A stretch of DNA of 64,000 nucleotides from Rhinopithecimicrobium faecis (GTDB taxonomy: Bacteria > Bacteroidota > Bacteroidia > Sphingobacteriales > Sphingobacteriaceae): assembly GCA_017942165.1 (NCBI GenBank), contig JAGKSB010000002.1, positions 273,873 through 337,872 on the forward strand. Reading direction: 5' to 3'. Position numbers and translations under genes: made by a program. This document shows, one piece after another, positions 1 through 8,500 of this stretch (the stretch's first letter is position 1; each line of letters opens with the position of its first letter). The notes beneath the pieces were generated by a model. That model saw only the letters and a program-made list of their open reading frames with translations. It was not told the DNA's origin and did no database searches.

Positions 1-63
1 TGTAAATATAAGGTATTTGTCTTAAAATCACACGGCTATAAGAAATATCAACTCCTTAAAAAA

Positions 64-1689
64 CTACAACTTCTTACGATTAGAAACATCCTGCGTCTTG
101 CTACGTCTAAATTCTTGCATAGACTTAGGTTCTACTTGTTCTAAAAGAGCGAAATCTACCACTCCATTTTTTTCCGCCCATTGATAATATGCCGCCGTCA
201 ATTGGGTAACTACCGCAGGCTGTTCTTTAGCGATATTATCCGTCTCCCCAGGATCTAAAGAGAGATTATAAAGCTCCCAATCTCTAGAAGGCCAAGTAGA
301 GACAAGCTTCCAACTCCCTTGTCTGACAGCACGGTTACCGGCACGTTCCCAAAATAGGGGCTCACTGCGCGCGACTTGTTCCGTATTTGAAAATAGTACT
401 GGAAGTAGACTTTTACCAGGTAAGGCATGTGGCTGCACACCTGCGAAGCTCGTAGGATAAGGGGCTTTTGCTAACTCATAAATTGTCGGGGCGAGGTCTA
501 TTATATGTCCCGTTCCCTGTTTAATACGATTCGAGGGAATACTTTTCGGATACCAAGCAATAAAAGGCGTGTTAATTCCTCCTTCATACATATCATCTTT
601 AAAAGCTCGAAAGGGCGTATTGGAGAGGTAAGACCAATTTTTACTTTGTGATTCATAAGAACCTGTAGTACCTACAGTATGGCTATTTTTCGAGGCCCCA
701 CGGTGCCAATTTTGAAGATCTTCTGCTGGAGCGCCATTATCTGAGAGGAAGAATATCACTGTATTCTCAAGCTCCCCTTTCTCTGCTAACTTTTGATATA
801 ATTCGCCAACACCTTGATCTAAGCGGTATACCATGGCGGCGTAAACCTCCATTTTTCTACTCCACGCCTGCTGTTCATCAAAAGATAGGCGGTCCCACTC
901 GTAGATATCTGCTGCTGCGGGAGCAATCGTTTGCTGTTCGGAGCGAATTCCTAAAAGCAGCTGACGTTTTAAGCGTTCTTGGCGTAGGACTTCCCATCCT
1001 TGACTATACGCACCTTTAAAGCGCTCAATATCTTGAGGGAGCGCAACTAGGGGCCAATGAGGTGCGGTATGTGCTAAATATAAAAAAAATGGCTTCCCTT
1101 TGCCGGCGGTCTCTTCGATAAAAGTAAGTGCATTATTTGTTATTTGGTTGGTTTGTAAATCCGCAGGTACAGGATACCCTGCAGCATCCGTTCGTGGGGT
1201 TCCAAATGTTGGTGCTCCAGAATTTGCGTCCCTATTACTTGTGGGCCATACGTACTCAAAACCTCTTTGCTCTGGCGTGCTTGTTCCCGTCTTGGAAACA
1301 TGCCATTTTCCAGCAGTTAGGGTACGATAGCCACTTTCCTTTAGCACTTCCGCTAAAGTCAGAGACTCCTGATTTATAAACCCTTGATATGCAGGCAAGC
1401 CCAAGTCAAAGGAAAAGTACCCTACTCCAGCACGATGTTGATATTGTCCTGTCAATAAAGAGGCGCGCGTTGGAGCACAAATGGAGTTATTGTAGAATTC
1501 CCTAAAGCGAATTCCTTCTTGAGCTAAACGGTCTAAATTAGGCGTCGGAATTTCGGATCCGTAGGAGCCTAAATCCGAGTACCCCAAATCATCGGCAAGG
1601 ATTAGGACTATATTTGGACGCTTATCCTGCGCCATCAAACTACCTAGCGGCAGCGCTAGCAGCGTTAAAAAAAGGAGGCTATTTCTCAT
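64..1689 (-). CDS. Sulfatase (arylsulfatase family), exported
   Basis: Hydrolyses sulfate esters, most likely on a glycan or glycan fragment, in the periplasm or at the surface. A signal peptide covers about residues 1-20 (ending SLMAQ). The metal-binding ADD lies at 32-34 and the formylglycine motif CAPTR at 71-75 (C71 is the residue oxidised by a maturase), followed by ASLLTGQ. The later SDNGAP is the usual second metal-ligand region. The length of 541 residues is normal for the family. It starts 5 bp after the susD stop and is the last gene of the susC-susD-sulfatase operon, so its substrate is probably the glycan the SusCD pair imports. The sulfate position attacked cannot be read from sequence. 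No sulfatase-maturating enzyme is present in the window. Confidence 0.93.
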   Translation of the reverse strand: MRNSLLFLTLLALPLGSLMAQDKRPNIVLILADDLGYSDLGSYGSEIPTPNLDRLAQEGIRFREFYNNSICAPTRASLLTGQYQHRAGVGYFSFDLGLPAYQGFINQESLTLAEVLKESGYRTLTAGKWHVSKTGTSTPEQRGFEYVWPTSNRDANSGAPTFGTPRTDAAGYPVPADLQTNQITNNALTFIEETAGKGKPFFLYLAHTAPHWPLVALPQDIERFKGAYSQGWEVLRQERLKRQLLLGIRSEQQTIAPAAADIYEWDRLSFDEQQAWSRKMEVYAAMVYRLDQGVGELYQKLAEKGELENTVIFFLSDNGAPAEDLQNWHRGASKNSHTVGTTGSYESQSKNWSYLSNTPFRAFKDDMYEGGINTPFIAWYPKSIPSNRIKQGTGHIIDLAPTIYELAKAPYPTSFAGVQPHALPGKSLLPVLFSNTEQVARSEPLFWERAGNRAVRQGSWKLVSTWPSRDWELYNLSLDPGETDNIAKEQPAVVTQLTAAYYQWAEKNGVVDFALLEQVEPKSMQEFRRSKTQDVSNRKKL

Positions 1690-1694
1690 GGTTG

Positions 1695-3164
1695 TTAATT
1701 GTTAATCCAGTCTGGATGTTGTTGTAAATTAGGATTTATATTTAGCTCTCGCTGAGGAGTAGGAAAATGTATATGGCGCGGTGCGGCCAACGTCTTTCCC
1801 GCAGCATGAAGCTTCTCCATATAATATTCGGGACCTTGACGGACGAGATCAAACCAACGCTGGTACTCAAAGACGAGCTCCTTACGTCTTTCCTCAAGCA
1901 CAAGCTCACGGAATACCAACTGATTATGCCCCGGATTTAGACTGCTGATTCCCGCTCTGCTGCGAACTTGATTTAGCGCTTCATAGGCTGCAGCAGAAGG
2001 GCCGCTAAGCTGCTCATTTAAGGCTTCTGCATATATCAATAGCACCTCAGCATAGCGTATAATGGGCAAATTCTTAGAGGACTGATAGGGGTTACCAATA
2101 ACAGATTCGTCGTAATATTTATGAAACTGAGGCCTAGAAAGCTGATACAACTGCCCGTTAACAGGGCTTACTAACGCGCTCACAAAAGTAACATCTCTAC
2201 GTGTGTCAGCGGCTTCAAAGCTTTCATATAGGCCTCCCTCAAGATGTAGAGCATCAGCATAATCCCCATTAATTCCAGGAATATCAGTAGGTGCGGAGCG
2301 GCCTGCAAGGGAGTTTCCTTGATACCCAGCATTCCCTTGAAACTGTGCAGAAAAGATATGCTCCACGGTATTTTTGTGGGCAACTTCAAAAACCTCCGAA
2401 AAATGATCAAATAAACGATATTCTCGGCTATTAATGACTTCAAGGGCTTTGGCAGCCGCCGCAGTGTAGTTGCGCTGCGTAAGATATACTTTAGCGAGCA
2501 GGGCGCGAGCTGCACCTGAAGTCGCTCTCCCCGCATTGGCCAGCCCAAAGGCCTCCTGGCTAGGTAGCGACTGCGCAGCGGTTAAATCAGCGATAATTTG
2601 CGTGTAGACCTCAGCTTCGGGACTTTTAGACACGCGCAATGCCTGGGCTTCGAGTGAAGAGTTGGTGTTTAGGAGCAGTGGTACATCGCCAAAAAAACGA
2701 ACTAAATTAAAATAATGTAGGGCACGTAGAAATTTTAATTCCGCTATTAAACGTTGTCGTAGCTCCTCAGAAATTGCCGTAGCTTCAATAGCTTCAATTT
2801 TCTCAACACCATTATTAGCGGCATAGATCGCATCATAACTCTGACGCCAAAGCTCCTCCATACGGTCATTCGACGCATCATGCGTCAACCCAGATATGGC
2901 ACGCACATGGGCATTACGCGCACGAGGGCCCGCTTCGTAGTCATCCGTAGCCATCTCAATACCAATCTGCAGTAAACTATTGTATAGCGACTGTCCACTT
3001 TCATAGAGTTTGCTATAATTGGCCGTCACAGCAGCAGTTGCCTCCTCCCCATTGCGGTAGAATTGCTCCGAAATAAGCAGCGCATCAGGCTGCTCAGTTA
3101 ATTTTGAGCACGAAAGCATACCGATAGAAATAATAAAGCTTATTAGATATCTTGAGTAGATCAT
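1695..3164 (-). CDS. SusD/RagB-family glycan-binding lipoprotein
   Basis: Surface lipoprotein that caps a SusC transporter and binds its glycan ligand. I chose the ATG at 3164 because it begins a short lipoprotein signal (MIYSRYLISFIISIGMLSC) with the lipobox cysteine at residue 19. An upstream in-frame ATG at 3197 adds 11 residues, overlaps the susC stop and lies inside a duplicated 22-bp unit. The body shows the helical TPR-like SusD fold with the N-terminal LIAELKFLRALHYFNLVRFF segment and a C-terminal half ending in a typical PxP region (HIHFPTPQRELNINP). Length of about 489 residues is usual. Co-transcribed with susC and the sulfatase. Confidence 0.93.
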   Translation of the reverse strand: MIYSRYLISFIISIGMLSCSKLTEQPDALLISEQFYRNGEEATAAVTANYSKLYESGQSLYNSLLQIGIEMATDDYEAGPRARNAHVRAISGLTHDASNDRMEELWRQSYDAIYAANNGVEKIEAIEATAISEELRQRLIAELKFLRALHYFNLVRFFGDVPLLLNTNSSLEAQALRVSKSPEAEVYTQIIADLTAAQSLPSQEAFGLANAGRATSGAARALLAKVYLTQRNYTAAAAKALEVINSREYRLFDHFSEVFEVAHKNTVEHIFSAQFQGNAGYQGNSLAGRSAPTDIPGINGDYADALHLEGGLYESFEAADTRRDVTFVSALVSPVNGQLYQLSRPQFHKYYDESVIGNPYQSSKNLPIIRYAEVLLIYAEALNEQLSGPSAAAYEALNQVRSRAGISSLNPGHNQLVFRELVLEERRKELVFEYQRWFDLVRQGPEYYMEKLHAAGKTLAAPRHIHFPTPQRELNINPNLQQHPDWINN

Positions 3165-3174
3165 ATTCAAATAA

Positions 3175-3218
3175 TTAAAAGGTGATAGTGACACCATTAA
3201 AAGGTGATAGCGACACCA
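3175..3218 (-). repeat. 22-bp tandem duplication at the susC/susD junction
   Basis: Two adjacent 22-bp units (3175-3196 and 3197-3218) differ at one base. The upstream unit encodes the last codons of SusC, GVAITF and its stop. The second unit is a near copy that would read GVTITF plus stop in its own frame, but now lies outside the gene. The duplication creates the TAATG overlap between the susC stop and the upstream in-frame ATG of susD. Confidence 0.9.
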
Positions 3219-6200
3219 GCATGAAAAGATTTGGCGATAGGATAGATTCCTGCATCCCTACCTGGTTGCACATTCGAGCCCGAAGTTACTTCAGGATCAA
3301 ACCCGGAATAATTCGTCCATGTCCATAGATTTTGTGCCGACAGTTGTACGCTAAGCTGCTTTATGTGCAACAAGCGATTTACAGACACCGGAAAGCGGTA
3401 CTGCAATTCTACTGAACGGAGACGCAAAAAGGATGCATCTTCGACATAACGGTCTGAAAATACCGGCGCAGGGTCTAGTTTTGCTCGCGGAATTTCATTG
3501 GAAGGATTTTGAGGTGTCCAGCGATCTAAGGCTGCAGCAGAAGCATTCTGCTGTCCTGAAAACATTTCCAAATTTTGATTATTTTCATTGATAACCTCAT
3601 TTCCAACACTTGCATATAAAAGAAAAGAAAGTTCAAAATTCCTGTAACGTAAGCTATTCGAAAAGCCTATCGTAAAATCAGGCTGCGCATTCCCAATAAT
3701 TGTACGATCTGAGGCCACATTAAAGAGCCCATCATTATTGCTATCTACATAGCGCCTATCTCCTGCCGCTGGCTCAGCATTCCCTGTAAATACCCCCTGA
3801 CTCTGCTCCTCACCAAGCTGAAGTACTCCATCCGTCTTCGCGCCATAAAAAGTGCCTAAAGGCTGCCCTACCTGCACAATATAATTCCCAATAATATAAG
3901 ATTCAGACTCATTTCCAAGCGCTAGCACCCGATTACGATTCACCGAAAAATTTAAATCTGAAGTCCACTGAAGGCTCCCTGACAATGGATTTATCCTCAG
4001 TTGAAATTCATAACCACGGTTGGAAACTGTACCAAAATTCTGTAAGGCTGAAGAAAATCCAGAAGTCCAAGGAATCTCCACATTTAACAGTAGATCTGTT
4101 GTACGCTTGTAATAGGTATCAAAGGAAAACTGAACTTTATTCTTTGCAAAAGCGATATCAAATCCGAGATCATACTGCGTCGTTGTCTCCCAACCTAGGG
4201 TAGGATTTCCTAAACGCTGTGGTGTGAAACCTGTAAGAATATTCCCTCCAATCAAGTAGTTTAATGTGTTCAATGTAGCTAATGACTGATACTGACCTAT
4301 TTCCAGATTTCCTGTACGTCCATAACTCGTGCGAAATTTCAAATCATTAATCCCCGGTAGATATTGCTGAAAAAAAGATTCATTACTTGCTCGCCATGAA
4401 AGCGCTATGGAAGGGAAAATACCAAACTTATTGTTCGGACCAAAGCGGGAGCTTCCATCTCTACGCACAGAAGCACTTAAGTAGTAGCGATTATCGTAAT
4501 TGTAATTAATACGCGACAAATAGGAGTGTAATACCCAGTCATAAGCATCTGAATTAGGACGTATTAGGGTGGACCCTGACTGCAGGCTATGGACCGTTAA
4601 TTCATCTGTGACAAAATTTTGCGCGCCAGCATTAAAATACTCATTGCGCGCCTCCTGCTGTGTAAATCCCAGTAGCACATCCACATGATGGTTACGCCAA
4701 TTCACATCATAGGTCAGTGTATTTTCATTTAACCATGAGTAATACGATCGACTTCCTAATGCTGCATTACCATTATTACTGGCGCCTTCATAAATACTTG
4801 AAGGAGTATAATAGCTGTCATTTTGCGACTTGGCATCCAATCCAAAGAGCACTTTGGCGTGTAAGCCTTTTAAGAGGCGGTATTGCGCATAGGAAGTTCC
4901 AAAAATATTTGTTGATGCAGTCTTATTAATCGTTTCCAAGAGCGATGCAATGGGATTGGAAAATATATTCTCGAAAGGATTTCTTAGCGTATAGCTTCCA
5001 TCCTGCTCGTAGATTGTCGCCGTAGGAGGCATCAATAATAAGGCGTTAATAATCCCTCCAGGTGCAATGGTGGACTTAGTACGCTGAATGGCTAAATTTG
5101 TCTCTATCTTTAATCTTTCGGTCGCTTGAACCGAAATATTGGCGCGCATACCTAAGCGGTCAAAGTCTGTATTGCGAAGAATTCCATCTTGAAGAAAGTA
5201 GTTTCCACTAAGATAATACTGTATGCGTTCTGAGCTTCCTCCTAGGCTAAGTTGCTGTTGCTGTATTCCAGCTTTTCGAAAGGCTTCATTCTGCCAATTG
5301 GTCCCTTCCCCTAGGTCTCCAATGGCTTCCTGTGAAAGATACTGAAAAGGGCCTAAAGCGGGGTTGCTATCGAAGAGAGCTTCATTACGCAGTAGGGCAA
5401 ATTCGCTGGCGTTGAGTAAGGGTATTTTTCGAGCTATTTGTTGTTGACCGAAGCGGTTGGAATAGTTGATTTGTGTTGGGCCTGCACGTCCTTTTTTAGT
5501 GGTTACGAGGATGACACCATTTGCCCCACGAGATCCATAAATAGCTGTTGCCGCAGCATCTTTTAAGATTTCTATCTGCTCTACCTCGCCCATATCGAAT
5601 GCGGCTAAAGGATTAATGGATGCACCAGCATTAACACCAGTTCCTTGAGCCTCACTGTAGAGAGGGAATCCATCGATGACGTACAGCGGCTCATTTCCAC
5701 CTTGAATAGAGGCTCCACCACGTACACGGATACTTACACCTCCACCGGGCTGTCCTGAGGTCTGCGTAACTTGCACGCCAGCAACAGCTCCTTTCAAAGC
5801 TTGATCAAAGGAGCTTAATGATTGATTTAAGACAAGTTTTGGAACCGATGCCACAGCACCAATAATATCGGCTCTACGCTGGGATCCGTATCCTACGACG
5901 ACAACCTCTTCGAGGTTACTCAGCTCTGGTTTTAGCAAGATTTCGAAATCCCCTTGGTTAAAGGTCGTTTGCAAACTTTCATATCCCAAAGAACTAATAT
6001 GTAGGATGGCAGGTAAGGTTTGCCCTGTAATAAATGAAAAATGCCCCTGATCATCGGTCCTCACGCTATGTGTCACAGCCTCCAAACGCACGGTTACTCC
6101 TGGGATGCCCACCTTGGTATTGGCATCAATAATCTGCCCTTGTATGGAGGCATTAATAATTGGTTTTGGTTGTATTTGGGCCTGAGCCTTATGCCAAAAA

Positions 6201-6259
6201 AATATACATACGATTAGAACAAGCCATCGTAGGATGGCAATTAATCCAATATTTTTCAT
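3197..6259 (-). CDS. SusC/RagA-family TonB-dependent transporter
   Basis: Outer-membrane transporter that imports oligosaccharides with its SusD partner, powered by TonB. Signal peptide at about 1-27 (ending HKAQA). A CarboxypepD_reg-like domain spans about 33-115 (SIQGQIIDANTKVGIPGVTV). The plug begins with EEVVVVGYGSQRRADIIGAV and contains the SusC signature region near GVSIRVRGGASI and YVIDGFPL. The rest, to 1020, is the 22-strand barrel and ends in phenylalanine, as expected for a BAM substrate. Length is typical. No FecR/anti-sigma pair or hybrid two-component regulator sits beside it. An opposite-strand terminator in its leader suggests antisense control. Confidence 0.95.
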   Translation of the reverse strand: MKNIGLIAILRWLVLIVCIFFWHKAQAQIQPKPIINASIQGQIIDANTKVGIPGVTVRLEAVTHSVRTDDQGHFSFITGQTLPAILHISSLGYESLQTTFNQGDFEILLKPELSNLEEVVVVGYGSQRRADIIGAVASVPKLVLNQSLSSFDQALKGAVAGVQVTQTSGQPGGGVSIRVRGGASIQGGNEPLYVIDGFPLYSEAQGTGVNAGASINPLAAFDMGEVEQIEILKDAAATAIYGSRGANGVILVTTKKGRAGPTQINYSNRFGQQQIARKIPLLNASEFALLRNEALFDSNPALGPFQYLSQEAIGDLGEGTNWQNEAFRKAGIQQQQLSLGGSSERIQYYLSGNYFLQDGILRNTDFDRLGMRANISVQATERLKIETNLAIQRTKSTIAPGGIINALLLMPPTATIYEQDGSYTLRNPFENIFSNPIASLLETINKTASTNIFGTSYAQYRLLKGLHAKVLFGLDAKSQNDSYYTPSSIYEGASNNGNAALGSRSYYSWLNENTLTYDVNWRNHHVDVLLGFTQQEARNEYFNAGAQNFVTDELTVHSLQSGSTLIRPNSDAYDWVLHSYLSRINYNYDNRYYLSASVRRDGSSRFGPNNKFGIFPSIALSWRASNESFFQQYLPGINDLKFRTSYGRTGNLEIGQYQSLATLNTLNYLIGGNILTGFTPQRLGNPTLGWETTTQYDLGFDIAFAKNKVQFSFDTYYKRTTDLLLNVEIPWTSGFSSALQNFGTVSNRGYEFQLRINPLSGSLQWTSDLNFSVNRNRVLALGNESESYIIGNYIVQVGQPLGTFYGAKTDGVLQLGEEQSQGVFTGNAEPAAGDRRYVDSNNDGLFNVASDRTIIGNAQPDFTIGFSNSLRYRNFELSFLLYASVGNEVINENNQNLEMFSGQQNASAAALDRWTPQNPSNEIPRAKLDPAPVFSDRYVEDASFLRLRSVELQYRFPVSVNRLLHIKQLSVQLSAQNLWTWTNYSGFDPEVTSGSNVQPGRDAGIYPIAKSFHAGVAITF

Positions 6260-6358
6260 ATTTTTGAATAGGTTTTATAGTGTATAAAAGCAAGTGCCAA
6301 CGCCAATTGAATACTTGATACCGTAGAATCTATTGGGAAGCGCTGCTTCCCTTTTTTT
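6259..6358 (+). ncRNA. Candidate antisense RNA to the susC leader
   Basis: A strong intrinsic terminator lies on the plus strand at 6335-6358 although no plus-strand gene precedes it. A TAnnTTTG match on the plus strand at 6259-6266 would start a transcript near 6271-6273, giving an RNA of roughly 85 nt fully antisense to the susC 5' leader. No good -33 element is visible. Antisense RNAs at susC leaders (the DonS type) are known to repress glycan loci in Bacteroides; that this is one is inference. Confidence 0.35.
6335..6358 (+). terminator. Orphan intrinsic terminator, plus strand
   Basis: Perfect 7-bp stem GGGAAGC/GCTTCCC with a three-base loop, followed by seven T on the plus strand. There is no T run on the minus strand, so it acts only on transcripts running away from susC. 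Confidence 0.75.
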
Positions 6359-6526
6359 ATGGATAAAATTTACTGGATAAGAGATCCACAATCACACCGA
6401 CATTCGGCATGGTGGTTCAGCGAAGATGGATACCTTTTAATTGGGGTAAAGGAATGTATTATTTTTTTCATAATAACTGGTTTACAGGTTAGTTACTCAA
6501 TAATTATATGCCGATTTATTATTTAA
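6359..6526 (+). CDS. Possible 55-residue small ORF
   Basis: ATG at 6359 to TAA at 6524-6526. The product begins MDKIYWIRDPQSHRHSAWWF, and its second half is hydrophobic (CIIFFIITG), like one membrane segment. It starts directly after the terminator T run and overlaps the presumed susC promoter on the other strand. I recognise no family. It may be chance or the remnant of a larger gene. It is the only coding-like content in the gap 6260-6669. Confidence 0.2.
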   Translation: MDKIYWIRDPQSHRHSAWWFSEDGYLLIGVKECIIFFIITGLQVSYSIIICRFII

Positions 6527-6531
6527 TTAAA

Positions 6532-6539
6532 CAAATATA
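6532..6539 (-). promoter_or_regulatory. Candidate -7 element for susC
   Basis: On the minus strand this reads TATATTTG, matching the Bacteroidota -7 consensus TAnnTTTG. It would give a leader of about 265 nt before susC. No convincing -33 TTTG is at the expected distance. Confidence 0.3.
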
Positions 6540-6599
6540 AAAAGATATTTTAATTAACACTACTTAATTGATAGATTTAATATATTATATTAATTATTA

Positions 6600-6634
6600 C
6601 AAAAAAAAAGCGATTAGAGATCACTCTAACCGCT
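6600..6634 (-). terminator. Terminator of the fad operon
   Basis: Read on the minus strand: an 11-bp stem (one G-T pair) with loop TGAT, followed by eight or nine T. It lies about 36 nt beyond the fadE stop. Confidence 0.88.
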
Positions 6635-6669
6635 TCTTCACTAATCTACCTTAGCTAACAATAAAAACA

Positions 6670-8466
6670 CTAAAAACAATATTTATTTTCTGCAATAATC
6701 TTTTGTGCAATACGCTGTCTCGCAGCTTTCACATTAAAAGGCTCTGTCTTCGTAAAACGGCGTAGTCCTACGAGCATCATTTTCAATTCATCACCTTCAG
6801 CAAAAGAATTTAACGCTTCTTTACCAGCGATATTCACTTGGTCTACGGCCTTATAAAGGTATATTCGCGCCATATCGTATGCTGAAGCCGCAGCTTCTCC
6901 TCCTTGCAGATGATGTAACTTCTCGGCACGTAATAACACCGATTCCGCCACATATACATACGATAAGATATCGGAGATATTCATTAATATTTCCTGCTCT
7001 TTAGCGAGCGTCATCATTAACTTCTGCACTGCCGCTCCAGCGACTAGCAAGCCTGCTTTTTTAAGGTTGGCGATTACTTTCTTCTCTGCTGCAAAAGGAG
7101 TTTCGTCGGCATCTGCGAAATCAGGAATTCCTAAAAGCTCATTAGCTACCGCGGTAGCAGGTCCCATCAGATCAATCTCCCCTTTCATGGCACGCTTCAA
7201 GAGCATGTCTACTGTAAGCAGTCTATTGACCTCATTTGTTCCTTCAAAAATTCTGTTGATACGGGAATCACGGTAAGCACGCTCCATAGGGGCATCCGCT
7301 GAATAGCCCATACCACCATAAATCTGCACCCCTTCATCAACGATATAATCTAAGGCTTCAGAGCCCCAAACTTTGATAATGGCACATTCTATCGCAAATT
7401 GCTCCACGGACTTTAACTTCGCTTGTGTCGTCTCCATGCCGTCAGCTACGAGTTGCTCATAAGCATCATCAATATTCTGTCCAGCACGGTAGGAAGCAGA
7501 CTCAACAGCAAACAGGCGCGTCGCCATTTCTGCTAGCTTATAGCGTATAGCACCAAATTTAGAAATCGGCAGGTTAAACTGCACGCGTTCATTTGCATAA
7601 TTCACCGCTGTAGAAATTACATCACGCGAGGATCCTATAGTCGCAGCACCTAATTTAATACGACCAATATTTAAAATATTTACCGCAATCTTAAAGCCGT
7701 TACCGCGCTCCGAAAGCATATTTTCAATCGGCACAGGTGTATCGTTAAAGAATACCTGACGTGTGGAGGAGCCTTTAATTCCGAGCTTATGCTCTTCCGG
7801 GTTCATCGTTACCCCCCCAAAGTCTTTCTCAACAATAAAGGCTGTAAGATTCTTATCATCGCCAATTTTTGCAAATACAATAAAGATATCCGCAAAACCA
7901 CCGTTTGTGATCCACATCTTCTGCCCATTAATTAGATAATGGGTACCAGCTTCATTTAATTTCGCCGTAGTACGTCCTGAGTTCGCGTCAGAGCCCGCAT
8001 TAGGCTCAGTCAGACAGTAGGAAGCCTTCCATTCCCCTGTTGCCAGTTTTGGAATATACTTCGCTTTCTGTGCGTCATTTCCGTAGTATAAGATCGGAAG
8101 GGTCCCAATTCCAGTATGTGCCGATAAGGCTACAGCAAAAGAGAATCCCGCACCTACGGCATCGGCGACAAGCATAGAGGTATTAAAGTTCTTTCCAAAA
8201 CCGCCAAATTCCTCGGGTATAGAAACTCCTAAGAGACCTAATTCACCGGCTTTTCTTAATAATTCAGGCATTAATCCCTCCTCTTGGGCATCGATGCGGT
8301 CTAGATTATTTAAAACTTCTGTTTGCAAGAAATCTACACATGTTTGGCGAATCATCTTCGCCTCTTCATCAAATTCTTCGGGAATAAATATATCGTTGTA
8401 ATGGGTTTCACGAATTACAAATTCGCCCCCTTTAATTACGTTGTTACTTTTTACTTCTTGGCTCAT
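6670..8466 (-). CDS. fadE: Acyl-CoA dehydrogenase, long form
   Basis: FAD-dependent first step of beta-oxidation, oxidising acyl-CoA to trans-2-enoyl-CoA. The acyl-CoA dehydrogenase core covers about residues 30-425. It shows CLTEPNAGSDANS (substrate and FAD contact), WITNGGFADIFIVFAK, and the catalytic-glutamate region IFEGTNEVNRLL near 410. A further helical C-terminal region of about 170 residues makes it the long type (598 residues) related to VLCAD/ACAD9 and to Bacillus FadE. It is third in marR-fadN-fadA-fadE, 34 bp after the thiolase. Chain-length preference is not readable from sequence. The symbol follows Bacillus usage. Confidence 0.93.
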   Translation of the reverse strand: MSQEVKSNNVIKGGEFVIRETHYNDIFIPEEFDEEAKMIRQTCVDFLQTEVLNNLDRIDAQEEGLMPELLRKAGELGLLGVSIPEEFGGFGKNFNTSMLVADAVGAGFSFAVALSAHTGIGTLPILYYGNDAQKAKYIPKLATGEWKASYCLTEPNAGSDANSGRTTAKLNEAGTHYLINGQKMWITNGGFADIFIVFAKIGDDKNLTAFIVEKDFGGVTMNPEEHKLGIKGSSTRQVFFNDTPVPIENMLSERGNGFKIAVNILNIGRIKLGAATIGSSRDVISTAVNYANERVQFNLPISKFGAIRYKLAEMATRLFAVESASYRAGQNIDDAYEQLVADGMETTQAKLKSVEQFAIECAIIKVWGSEALDYIVDEGVQIYGGMGYSADAPMERAYRDSRINRIFEGTNEVNRLLTVDMLLKRAMKGEIDLMGPATAVANELLGIPDFADADETPFAAEKKVIANLKKAGLLVAGAAVQKLMMTLAKEQEILMNISDILSYVYVAESVLLRAEKLHHLQGGEAAASAYDMARIYLYKAVDQVNIAGKEALNSFAEGDELKMMLVGLRRFTKTEPFNVKAARQRIAQKIIAENKYCF

Positions 8467-8500
8467 AATTTAATTTTTTTAATCGATTAACAACTGATGA

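Noticed and set aside
1..63. Possible gene end at the left edge
   Set aside because: Only AT-rich sequence after the sulfatase stop; no hairpin or frame can be supported in 63 bp.
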